From NCBI GenBank assembly GCA_035358815.1, contig DAOPQC010000008.1, positions 62,001 through 126,000 on the forward strand: a stretch of DNA of 64,000 nucleotides, in the 5' to 3' direction. The translations under genes and the position numbers were made by a program. This DNA is from Thermoanaerobaculales bacterium. Its GTDB lineage: Bacteria > Acidobacteriota > Thermoanaerobaculia > Thermoanaerobaculales > Sulfomarinibacteraceae. Within the stretch, counting starts at the first letter, position 1. Each line of letters opens with the position of its first letter. Below are positions 26,343 through 34,447 of this stretch, piece after piece. The notes under the pieces are model-generated. The model was not told the origin of the DNA. It saw only the letters and a list, made by a program, of their open reading frames with translations, and searched no databases.

Positions 26343-26840
26343 TCAGCCGGCCTTGCGGTAGCGCCAGAGCAGCGCGATGGTCGCGCCCAAGCTGGCGACG
26401 ATGAACCCGACCAGGCCCATGGTCATGGTGGTGCTGTCGAAGTCCACCGGGTCGGACAGGTTGGCGCGGTAGACGAGGTGGAAGGCGAAGATCAGGAACA
26501 GGTTGACGATCGCGCCGAAGCTGTGGCCCCAGGCCGCGAGCTGGCGCCGGGTCTCGGCCTCGCGCTCGGCGGCAAACCAGAAGTCCCGGTTGGGGAGGTT
26601 GACCCATCTCGCCGGTATCCGGGCCATGATCCAGCCCATGAAGCAGAACAGCGCGGTCAGGACGGCGAACAGGCCCTGGGCGAGCAGGACGTGGGTGTCC
26701 CTCGCCATCCAGCCGTTCGCCACGCCCGAGGCGCCGAAGTGGCTCGCCACCAACTCGGGCAGCCCTTGGCGGTGGTAGGCGAGGAGGAGGACGCCGGCGG
26801 CGCCGGTGGCGAGCAAGGCGGCGAAGGGTAGAGATCGCAT
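26343..26840 (-). CDS. DUF1648-domain membrane protein
   Basis: A 165-residue integral membrane protein with GGGAGG five bases before ATG 26840. About four hydrophobic helices are visible. LPELVASHFGASGVANGW near residue 28 is the DUF1648 signature, seen in SdpI-type immunity and membrane proteins. Divergent from the beta/gamma-crystallin gene with about 160 bp between. The longer frame to 27068 is Arg-rich and unsupported. Confidence 0.78.
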   Translation of the reverse strand: MRSLPFAALLATGAAGVLLLAYHRQGLPELVASHFGASGVANGWMARDTHVLLAQGLFAVLTALFCFMGWIMARIPARWVNLPNRDFWFAAEREAETRRQLAAWGHSFGAIVNLFLIFAFHLVYRANLSDPVDFDSTTMTMGLVGFIVASLGATIALLWRYRKAG

Positions 26841-27001
26841 TGAAGCCTCCCGCCGAATCATACGCGCTGGGCCGGACGAACGCCGCGGGCTGCTGCGGCT
26901 CGGCCCGCGCTCGCCGCGGTCCGGTCGGCGCCGGTGGCCTTCCCCGACCGGAAGGCATACCATGGCGCCGAAATGCGCGAGACCTGAGGGAGGTTCGACC
27001 C

Positions 27002-28855
27002 ATGAGAACGATCGCCAGAGTGCTGATCTGCGCAGTGGCCGTCGCCGCGGCGGCGAGCCTGTTCGCACAGGATTCCGTCGCCAAGCTCCAGGACCTCGTC
27101 GGGGTCCGCTGGGTCGACGGGAGCGACGCGATTCGCGAGCGAGGCTTCGCCTTCGTCCGCAGCATCGACCCGAGCACCAACCAGGTCACCTACTGGCGGG
27201 AGGGCAGCACCGGGAAGTGCGTGTCGGCCCTCAGCGCCAATGGCCGTTTCGCGGGCTTCTTCTACGTTCCGGTGGCCGACTGCAAGCCGGCCTCCGGGCA
27301 GAGCGGGTCGCCGGCCGCCGGAGGGGCGGCGTCGGCCAGCCGGGGACTGACGCTCTACCGGGACCTCGACCTCAAAGGGGCCAGTGAGCTGTTCGCCGGC
27401 GACGTGCCCGACCTGCGCGGGTCGACGATCGGCGACAACCAGGCGACCTCGGTCGCCATCACCCGCGGCTGCCGGGCCCGGCTCTACCGGCAGCTCAACT
27501 ATCAGGGCGGCTACACGGAGATCGACGCCAACGACGGCGACCTCCGCGGCTCGACCGTGGGCGACGACGCCGTCTCCTCGCTCAAGGTGAGGTGCGACGC
27601 CGGCGACGACGGCTCTGCGGCGCGGGGAATAACGCTGTATCGGGACCTGAACCAGACCGGGGTCAGCGAGCTTTTCACCGACGACGTTCCCGACCTCCGG
27701 CGAACCCGGATCGGCGACGACCACGCGACCTCGGTGAGCGTCAGCGAGGGGTGTCGGGGCAAGCTCTACCGGGACCTCGACTTCACAGGAGCGTTCACCG
27801 AGGTCGAGGCCGGCGTGGCCGACCTCCGCGGCTCGCGGGTGGGCGACGATTCGACGACCTCGCTCAAGGTCGAGTGCGAGGACTGGTGGGAGGGCGTCGA
27901 CTGGGGTGAGGCCGGCGGGGCCGTCAAGCGGGGCGTGACGCTGCACCGGGACCTCAACTACGGGGGCGTCAGCGAGCTCTTCACCGGCGATGCGCCGGAT
28001 CTGCGGTCCTCCAAGATCGGCAACGACCAGGCGTCGTCGGTGAGCGTCAGCGACGGCTGCCGGGCGCGGCTCTACCAGAGCCTCAACTACTGGGGGGACT
28101 ACACCGAGGTCGACGCCAACGTCGGCGACCTGCGCGGCTCCGAGGTAGGGAACGACTCGGTGACGTCGCTTCGAGTGCGGTGCGACGTCGACGCCGCGAG
28201 CGCTCCGGCGCGGGGAGTGACGCTGTACCGGGACCGGAGCTTCGCCGGGGTCAGCGAGCTCTTCACCGGCGACGCGCCCGACCTGAGGTCCTCAAAGATC
28301 GGCAACGATCACGCGACCTCGGTGCGCGTCAGCAAGGGGTGCCGGGCGAAGCTCTACCAGAACCTCGGCTTCGAGGGGCAGTCCACCGAGGTCGACGCCG
28401 ACGTCGCCGACCTGCGCGGCACGACGGTGGGCGACGACTCGGTGACCTCGCTCGAGGTCGACTGCGAGGACTGGATCTGGAGCGACGACTGGGAGGCTCA
28501 GGAGACCGAGCAAGCGGTCGATGAGTGGGCCGAGGAGCGGCCGGCGGTGGGGAGCGAGGGCACGCGGGGCGTGACGCTGCACCGGGACCTGGACTACACC
28601 GGGACCAGCCAGCTCTTCACCGGCGACGTGCCCGACCTGCGGTACTCCAAGGTCGGCAACGACCAGGCGACCTCGGTGAGCATCAGCCGCGGTTGCCGGG
28701 CCCGGCTGTACCAGAGCCTCAACTACCAGGGCGCGTACACCGAGATCGACTCCAACGACGGCGACCTGCGCGGCACGACGGTGGGCAATGACTCGGTGAG
28801 CTCGCTCAAGGTGCGCTGCGACAGCCTGGCCACGGCGACCAAGGCGCGCTCGTGA
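27002..28855 (+). CDS. Exported beta/gamma-crystallin repeat protein
   Basis: A 617-residue exported protein. GGGAGG lies eight bases before ATG 27002. The signal peptide is MRTIARVLICAVAVAAAASLFA. A ~80-residue N-terminal domain with two Cys is followed by five beta/gamma-crystallin double units (RGVTLYRDLNY.G.SELFTGD... and ...CRARLYQSLNYQG.YTEID). The D/N-D/N-x-x-S/T-S calcium-binding motif recurs (GDNQATS, GDDAVSS, GNDSVTS). Two acidic Trp-rich spacers (EDWWEGVDWGE; EDWIWSDDWEA) separate units 2/3 and 4/5. Such proteins bind Ca2+ and are stabilised by it. It lacks the FESGD C-terminal tag. Confidence 0.88.
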   Translation: MRTIARVLICAVAVAAAASLFAQDSVAKLQDLVGVRWVDGSDAIRERGFAFVRSIDPSTNQVTYWREGSTGKCVSALSANGRFAGFFYVPVADCKPASGQSGSPAAGGAASASRGLTLYRDLDLKGASELFAGDVPDLRGSTIGDNQATSVAITRGCRARLYRQLNYQGGYTEIDANDGDLRGSTVGDDAVSSLKVRCDAGDDGSAARGITLYRDLNQTGVSELFTDDVPDLRRTRIGDDHATSVSVSEGCRGKLYRDLDFTGAFTEVEAGVADLRGSRVGDDSTTSLKVECEDWWEGVDWGEAGGAVKRGVTLHRDLNYGGVSELFTGDAPDLRSSKIGNDQASSVSVSDGCRARLYQSLNYWGDYTEVDANVGDLRGSEVGNDSVTSLRVRCDVDAASAPARGVTLYRDRSFAGVSELFTGDAPDLRSSKIGNDHATSVRVSKGCRAKLYQNLGFEGQSTEVDADVADLRGTTVGDDSVTSLEVDCEDWIWSDDWEAQETEQAVDEWAEERPAVGSEGTRGVTLHRDLDYTGTSQLFTGDVPDLRYSKVGNDQATSVSISRGCRARLYQSLNYQGAYTEIDSNDGDLRGTTVGNDSVSSLKVRCDSLATATKARS

Positions 28856-28889
28856 TCCGGCTTCCCGGCTGACGCGCCCGCCCGCGGCG

Positions 28890-30143
28890 TCAGATCCTGA
28901 GCGTGATCCGGCGGCGGGCGAGCCAGGCGGCGACGCCGGTGACCAGGAGCGCCATCGCGATCGACCGGGCGAGGCCGACGGCGAACGGCGTCGCGAGAAG
29001 ACGCAGCAAGTTGGTGGTCCCGGTGAGCTCGGCGAAGCCGCCGAGCGCGGCGTAGAGGACCGGTGCCAGGATGTAGGCGAGCAGCGCGTTCTTGCCGGCG
29101 AGCTCGGGCAGCTTGGACCAGAGCGGCTGCGGCGCCCGGTCGACCAGCAGCGACACGGCGACCAGGCACGCGGCGGTGATGGCGGCCGACAGCAGGCACC
29201 ACGGCGGCGTGCCGAGGATCTTGTTGATGATCAGGCACGGGACCCGCTCGTGCGGCAGGTGGAGCAGCCAGCCGGCGAGCGCGAAGCCGGCGGCGCACAG
29301 GGCGCCCCAGGCGGCGCGCGACGCCGGGGTGTGGCGCGGCGCCTCGGGCAGGTACATGCGTCCCATGAAGGCTCCGAGCAGGACCAGCGCGCCGTGCGAC
29401 CCGAGGGTGGCCCCGGCGCTGCCGAACGGCGCGGTCCGGTGGAGCCACTCGACCCAGCCAGCCTCGAGCGCAATGAAGAAGGCGAACAGGCTGGCCGACG
29501 CGGCGAGCAGGAGCACGGGCCTACCGCGCACCAGGAGGTAGGTGAGGGTGGCGACCAGGTAGGCCCAGCCGATCAGGCCCAGGATGCCCCACCAGTGCGG
29601 CCGCATCTGGAACAGGCCGGAGCCGCCCTCGGCCCGGTAGAGGAGAGCCGCGGCGATCAACAGCACGACCCCCACCGCCTGGAGCACGCGCTGCAGCCGC
29701 GTGTCCCGCGGGCCGCGGCCGGGCCAACGCACCCAGAGCAGAATGACGCCGGAGTAGGCGAGCAGGTTCCAGAGGTTCTCGTCGAGCAGGCCTGGTGAGG
29801 CGATGTGCTCGGCGTTGACCATGAAGACCCCGATGACCAGCAGCGACAGGCTGCGCATCAGCACGTGGCGGACCGTCGCGGCCGCCGCCTCGCCCTTGGC
29901 CCGGCGGCTGCGCAGGGCGAGCGGGATCGACAGGCCGACGATGAACAGGAACGCCGGGAAGACGACGTCGACCAGGGTCATGCCGTCGGCGAGCGGAGGC
30001 TGGATGTGCTTGAGCCAGGCCGGGGTGTCGGGCACGCCGGCGATGTCGTTGACGAAGATCATCGCAAGGATCGTCAGGCCGCGCATGACGTCGACCGAGA
30101 TGACGCGGGCAGGCGCGGGCGTCGGGGGCGGTGCGTTGCTCAT
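28890..30143 (-). CDS. DUF5009 / HGSNAT-like membrane acyltransferase
   Basis: A 417-residue polytopic membrane protein with about ten to twelve helices. The N-terminal signature is RVISVDVMRGLTILAMIFVN, followed by ADGMTLVDVVFPAFLFIVGL, typical of DUF5009 and heparan-alpha-glucosaminide N-acetyltransferase relatives. ATG 30143 with GAAGG upstream is chosen over GTG 30158. It lies 21 bp behind a GH9 gene in the same direction and a related protein is encoded at 33247. Known HGSNAT moves acetyl groups across a membrane onto terminal glucosamine. Inference: acetylation of sugars released by the GH9 enzyme. Confidence 0.82.
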   Translation of the reverse strand: MSNAPPPTPAPARVISVDVMRGLTILAMIFVNDIAGVPDTPAWLKHIQPPLADGMTLVDVVFPAFLFIVGLSIPLALRSRRAKGEAAAATVRHVLMRSLSLLVIGVFMVNAEHIASPGLLDENLWNLLAYSGVILLWVRWPGRGPRDTRLQRVLQAVGVVLLIAAALLYRAEGGSGLFQMRPHWWGILGLIGWAYLVATLTYLLVRGRPVLLLAASASLFAFFIALEAGWVEWLHRTAPFGSAGATLGSHGALVLLGAFMGRMYLPEAPRHTPASRAAWGALCAAGFALAGWLLHLPHERVPCLIINKILGTPPWCLLSAAITAACLVAVSLLVDRAPQPLWSKLPELAGKNALLAYILAPVLYAALGGFAELTGTTNLLRLLATPFAVGLARSIAMALLVTGVAAWLARRRITLRI

Positions 30144-30164
30144 GCCGTCGGCCTTCACATGCGC

Positions 30165-32006
30165 TCAGCGAGCGGCGACTGCCGCCAGGTACCAGGAGGC
30201 GTGGGGCAGCCACTGCTCGCCCCATCGCCAGTCGTGGTCGCCGCCGGTCGCCTCGTAGGGAAGCTGGAAGTCGATGCCGAGCTCGTCCTCCATCCCGGCG
30301 GTGATCCCGTTGCAGATCCCCCCGGGGCTGTTGGTGTACTCCCAGAAGCCGAAGAAGAGGTACCAGGGGTTGTTGCGGCCCGAGCCGTCGAGCATGCAAG
30401 CGTCGAACGGGTTCAGCCCGAGGATCCAGTCGAGGCTGCGCTGGGCGTAGGCGCGGAGCCGGCCGGCGAAGCCCGGATCGTCGGCGAAGCGCCGCGCCGC
30501 CAGCCTGGCGGCGAACGCGAGCGATCCGAGGCGGGCGTTCTCGCCCTGCCACCACTCCCCGGTCTCGGTGTCGTGGGGGAAGAAGAACGCCGGCCGCCGC
30601 CGGCCGTCCGTGCCCTGCACCAGCTGGCGGGGATAGCCGAAGGGGTTGGCGACCTCAGCGGTGATCGCCAGCTCGTGCTCGAGCGAGCGCCGGACGGCCG
30701 CCAGCGCGAGCTGCCGGTCCGGCTCGCCGGCGATGTCGGCCCAGCCCAGGAGCGCCACCACCGGCAGGCCGGCGTCCGCGGGGTGGAAGAACGGGCGGTC
30801 CGCGTCGTCGGCGCGCCAGTAGTCGCGGTGGGACTGCCACGAGGCCAGGCGCGAGCCCAGGCTGCGCGCCCGAGCCGCCGCCGCCTCCCGGTAGGCCGGC
30901 TTGCCGGTGGCCCTGTACAGCTCGGTCGCGGCCAGCAGCGCGCAGTAGTCGTCGACGATGTTCTCGCGCCCGTCATTGGTGTAGAGCAGGTTGTGCTGCT
31001 CCAGGTAGGCGAAGGCCTCCTCGGCGACCCGCAGGTAGTCGGCGCTGACGTAGTCGCCGGAGACCGGCGCGGTGCTCGCCATCGCCAGGGCGGCGATCGA
31101 CACCCCGCCGCCGGCGCGGTAGCCGACCTCGTACTCGCGGAGGTCGGCGCCGCCGGGCTCGGCGATCGCGGCGTGGTCGCCGGTGTCGGTCTGCGTCCGC
31201 TTGATCCGGAAACCGGTCATCGCCGGGGCGACGACTCGGTCCGATGGCGCCTTCTCGAAGCCGGGCGCCGAGACCGACCGGTAGAACGAGCCGCCGGGCC
31301 GGTGCACCCGCACCAGGTAGTCGGCGCCGACCATCGCCTCGTCGAGCATCCGCCGCTCGTACTGCCGGAAGTTGCGGTCGGCCCGCGCGGCCAGCAGCTC
31401 GCGGCTCCTCAGCAGCGACCAGGGGACCAGCGGCAGCTGCTGCGGGTTGAAGTAGGTGGAGAACGAGAGGTGGGAGAGGTGCTTGCCGTAGTCGCCGGTC
31501 GCGTCGTACCAGCCGCCGCGGGCGTCGATCGTCGCGCCCTGGAGGCCCTCGAAGCGGACGGCGCGATCGGCCTTGTCCTTGACCCCGTCGCTGCGCTGGC
31601 CCTTGAAGTAGGCGATCACGTCCGAGATGGTGTGGCTCTCCAGCAGGTCATCGGCGATGGCGAACGGGAACGAGCGCAGGCGCCGGTCGGGCATGACGCA
31701 CTCGACGATGTAGCTGCCCGGGGTGCGCAGCTCGTCGAAGTCGATCGTCCAGAACGCCCAGTCTCGCCAGCGGTCGACCCGGCCGGCTCGGACCGGCACG
31801 ATCTCGAGCACCGCCCGGTCGCTCGCCGCGTCGCGGATCGTGCAGGCGCTGAGCTCGTCGCCGTCGGTGAGCTGCACGACCGCCCGCTTGGGGCCGTCGG
31901 TCTCGTAGCCGATGTGGTTGGTCAGCACCCGCCGGGTTTCGGCCGCGTGCGCGGGCGTGGTCAGCAGTCCGGTCAAGGTGACAAGCATGAGGCAGCGAGC
32001 TCGCAT
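30165..32006 (-). CDS. Glycoside hydrolase family 9 with CelD-type Ig domain
   Basis: A 613-residue exported glycosidase with GGAGGG before ATG 32006. Signal peptide MRARCLMLVTLTGLLTTPAHA; Ig-like CelD_N domain ~22-118 (NHIGYETDGPKRAVV); GH9 (alpha/alpha)6 barrel ~120-613. The catalytic Asp region is GGWYDATGDYGKHLSH and the general acid is the Glu in WRWGEQWLPHASWYL near the end. The one-residue insertion relative to the usual DAGDYGK and the DWRWGEQW form resemble exo-acting members, which include exo-beta-glucosaminidases, rather than classical endoglucanases. Its coupling to a HGSNAT-like gene supports an amino-sugar substrate, but this is inference. Confidence 0.87.
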   Translation of the reverse strand: MRARCLMLVTLTGLLTTPAHAAETRRVLTNHIGYETDGPKRAVVQLTDGDELSACTIRDAASDRAVLEIVPVRAGRVDRWRDWAFWTIDFDELRTPGSYIVECVMPDRRLRSFPFAIADDLLESHTISDVIAYFKGQRSDGVKDKADRAVRFEGLQGATIDARGGWYDATGDYGKHLSHLSFSTYFNPQQLPLVPWSLLRSRELLAARADRNFRQYERRMLDEAMVGADYLVRVHRPGGSFYRSVSAPGFEKAPSDRVVAPAMTGFRIKRTQTDTGDHAAIAEPGGADLREYEVGYRAGGGVSIAALAMASTAPVSGDYVSADYLRVAEEAFAYLEQHNLLYTNDGRENIVDDYCALLAATELYRATGKPAYREAAAARARSLGSRLASWQSHRDYWRADDADRPFFHPADAGLPVVALLGWADIAGEPDRQLALAAVRRSLEHELAITAEVANPFGYPRQLVQGTDGRRRPAFFFPHDTETGEWWQGENARLGSLAFAARLAARRFADDPGFAGRLRAYAQRSLDWILGLNPFDACMLDGSGRNNPWYLFFGFWEYTNSPGGICNGITAGMEDELGIDFQLPYEATGGDHDWRWGEQWLPHASWYLAAVAAR

Positions 32007-32284
32007 CGGCAACCCTCCAGCGCTTCCGCCCGGGCGCCCGGGCGCTGCGGCGGCCAAGGCGCGCACCATGCTACGCCGGAGGCGGGCGGCGCGTCGCGGT
32101 GCCGGACGGGATCGGCCGGTCGCCGCCCGGGATCGACGGCGTCCGGATGGTGGCCCCGGTCACGCGGGCGAGCGGATTCTCGCCGCGCCAGCGAGTGCGG
32201 GGCGCGGGGGCTCCCGGCCCCCGGAATGGGGGCCGGAGGCTGCGCGGTTGGTCGAGACGAACTCTCAACTACGGAGGTGTCGAG

Positions 32285-32878
32285 ATGTCCATGAAGCTCC
32301 GGTTTGCAGCGGTCTCCATCGCGTTGATCGCCGCCGGCACGGCGGTTGCCAAGGACCCCGTCGCCATCAGCCCCGATCAGCAGGCGTACATGGAGGCGTG
32401 CCAGAAAGCTGCGACCCCCGGGCCGCAGCACGCCACCCTGGCAAGGATGGCGGGCGATTACACGCTGACCGTCAAGTCCTACATGGAGCCCGGAGGGGAA
32501 CCCGAGGTGTCGACCGCGAGCTCGACCCGGAAGCTGATCCTCGGCGGGCGCTACCTCGAGGAGTCGGTGCGCGGCTCGGTGATGGGGCAGCCCTTCGAGG
32601 GCCGCGGGCTGACCGGCTTCGACAACGTCACCGGCCAGTGGTGGGGGACCTGGGTCGACTCCATGTCGACCGGGGTCATGACCACCCGCGGCAGCTGGGA
32701 CGACGCCGCGGGCGTCGGGACATTCACCGGCGAGTACAACGACCCGATGACGGGCCAGGCCCAGAGCAGCCGCACCGTCACCCGCCGGCTGCCCAACGGC
32801 GACGAGGTGATGGAGATGTACATGAGCACTCCCGCCGGCGAGGTCAAGGCGATGGAGATCCTCTACCAGCGCAAGTAG
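32285..32878 (+). CDS. Exported DUF1579 protein
   Basis: A 197-residue exported protein. GGAGG precedes ATG 32285; the frame extends upstream to 32099 without support. Signal sequence MSMKLRFAAVSIALIAAGTAVA, then a DUF1579 lipocalin-like domain with GRYLEESVRG, GLTGFDNVTGQWWGTWVDS and the C-terminal GDEVMEMYMSTPAGEVKAME. Its last ~40 residues recur in a truncated copy 120 bp downstream. The role is unknown; a second member is at 16313. Confidence 0.82.
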   Translation: MSMKLRFAAVSIALIAAGTAVAKDPVAISPDQQAYMEACQKAATPGPQHATLARMAGDYTLTVKSYMEPGGEPEVSTASSTRKLILGGRYLEESVRGSVMGQPFEGRGLTGFDNVTGQWWGTWVDSMSTGVMTTRGSWDDAAGVGTFTGEYNDPMTGQAQSSRTVTRRLPNGDEVMEMYMSTPAGEVKAMEILYQRK

Positions 32879-32996
32879 CCGGTCGTCACCCGCACCCGGC
32901 GGGCTCTCGAGGGCGGGCACGGCGGCCGTGACGGGCACCCGACGCTCCTCCCGGGGCACTCGGTTACACTGAGTCATCCTGAGCCGCGGAGGACTC

Positions 32997-33170
32997 ATGC
33001 CGATGAAGCTCCGGACCAGCCGCTCGGTCGTCCGCCGTCTGCCGAACGGGGACGAGGGCATGGAGATGTACATGTCCACCGACGACGGCGAGGTCAGGGC
33101 GATGGAGATGCTCTACCAGCGCCAGGGGCCCGGCCCGGCGCCGCCGCGCGACGCCCGACGGGGAGCGTAG
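32997..33170 (+). pseudogene. Internally deleted copy of the DUF1579 gene
   Basis: A 57-codon frame with its own GGAGG site. It joins the first residues of the upstream paralogue (MPMKLR against MSMKLR) directly to its last 40 (SRSVVRRLPNGDEGMEMYMS, then DDGEVRAMEMLYQR), losing about 150 residues of the fold. It ends in a short Pro/Arg tail. This is best explained by tandem duplication followed by internal deletion. It may still be translated, but it cannot form the domain. Confidence 0.8.
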
Positions 33171-33246
33171 ACTGGCTCAGGCGGCGGGCCGGGGCGCCGC
33201 GGCGCCCCGGCCGGGCCGGCCACCGGAGGGAGGCCTCGGCGGCACC

Positions 33247-34398
33247 ATGATCACCCTCGAAGCGGACGTCGGCGCGACCGGCCGGCTGCGCTCGGTGGAC
33301 GTTTTCCGGGGAGCGACGATGGTCGCCATGATCCTCGTCAACAACCCCGGCGACCCGGCCACGGCCTACTGGCCGCTCCAGCACGCCCGGTGGCACGGCT
33401 GGACGCCGACCGACCTGGTCTTCCCGTTCTTCCTGTTCATCGTCGGCGTCGCGATCGTGCTCGCGCTCAAGCGGCGCGCGGACGCCGGGGCGCCGGTGGG
33501 GCCGCTGCACCTCAAGATCGTGCGCCGCTCGGCGATCCTGTTCGGGCTCGGCCTGTTCCTGTCCGGCTTCCCGTTCGGGCTCTTCGGCGCGCGCTCGTTC
33601 GGCGAGCTGCTCGAGGTCTGGCGGATTCCCGGCGTGCTGCAGCGGATCGCGGTCTGCTATCTGGCCGTCTCGCTGCTCGTCCTCCACTGCCGGGTTCGCA
33701 CCCTCAGGGTGCTGACCGTCGTCGCGCTCGTCGGTTACTGGGCGGTGATGACCCTCGTGCCGGTGCCGGGGCAGGGAGCTCCGGACATCGATGATCCGGC
33801 CGGCCACTTGTCCGGATGGCTCGACCGCGCGGTGTTCGGCGACCACGTGTGGGAGCAGGCCGCGGTCTACGACCCGGAGGGGCTGCTGAGCACCATCCCG
33901 GCGCTCGCGACCACCCTGTTCGGGGTCTTCGCCGGGCTGCTGCTGGGCGCCAGGGTCGAGCCGGTCGAACGGGCGGCGCGGCTGCTCGTGGCGGGATCGG
34001 CGCTGGTTGCCTGCGGCTACGTCTGGGGCTGGTTCTTCCCGATCAACAAGCCGATCTGGACGAGCTCGTACGCCGTGTTCACCGCCGGCCTCGCGTTCTG
34101 CGCGCTGGCGCTGTGCTACTGGCTGGTCGACATCCGCGGCGAGCGCACGATCTCCGGTCTGCTCGTCATCTACGGCGTGAACGCGATCGCGGTCTACGTC
34201 GGCAGCGGCGTCCTCGCGAGAACGCTCGCGGTCGTCGAGGTCAATGGCGTGCCGGTCAAGCGGCTCATCTACGACGCGCTGTTCGCCTCCTGGCTGCCGC
34301 CCCACGCCGCGTCGCTGGCCTACGCCGTGGCCTGGGTCGCGGGCTGGTTCCTGGTGCTCGCCGTCATGTACCGGCGGCGGGTCTTCATCAAGATATGA
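33247..34398 (+). CDS. DUF5009 / NagX-like membrane protein
   Basis: A 383-residue polytopic membrane protein with GGAGGG upstream of its ATG. The N-terminal motif RLRSVDVFRGATMVAMILVN, followed by WTPTDLVFPFFLFIVGVAI, places it with the HGSNAT-like/NagX group and makes it a distant relative of the protein at 28890. NagX-type genes often accompany N-acetylglucosamine use. It precedes the TonB receptor by 49 bp and may be transcribed with it. Confidence 0.82.
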   Translation: MITLEADVGATGRLRSVDVFRGATMVAMILVNNPGDPATAYWPLQHARWHGWTPTDLVFPFFLFIVGVAIVLALKRRADAGAPVGPLHLKIVRRSAILFGLGLFLSGFPFGLFGARSFGELLEVWRIPGVLQRIAVCYLAVSLLVLHCRVRTLRVLTVVALVGYWAVMTLVPVPGQGAPDIDDPAGHLSGWLDRAVFGDHVWEQAAVYDPEGLLSTIPALATTLFGVFAGLLLGARVEPVERAARLLVAGSALVACGYVWGWFFPINKPIWTSSYAVFTAGLAFCALALCYWLVDIRGERTISGLLVIYGVNAIAVYVGSGVLARTLAVVEVNGVPVKRLIYDALFASWLPPHAASLAYAVAWVAGWFLVLAVMYRRRVFIKI

Positions 34399-34447
34399 CC
34401 GGCCGTCGTGTGACAATGGCCGGGCGCGCTGCGACCCGAAACGGAAG

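Noticed and set aside
34399..34447. Cobalamin riboswitch before the TonB receptor
   Set aside because: Only 49 bp separate the genes and none of the conserved B12-box sequence is visible.
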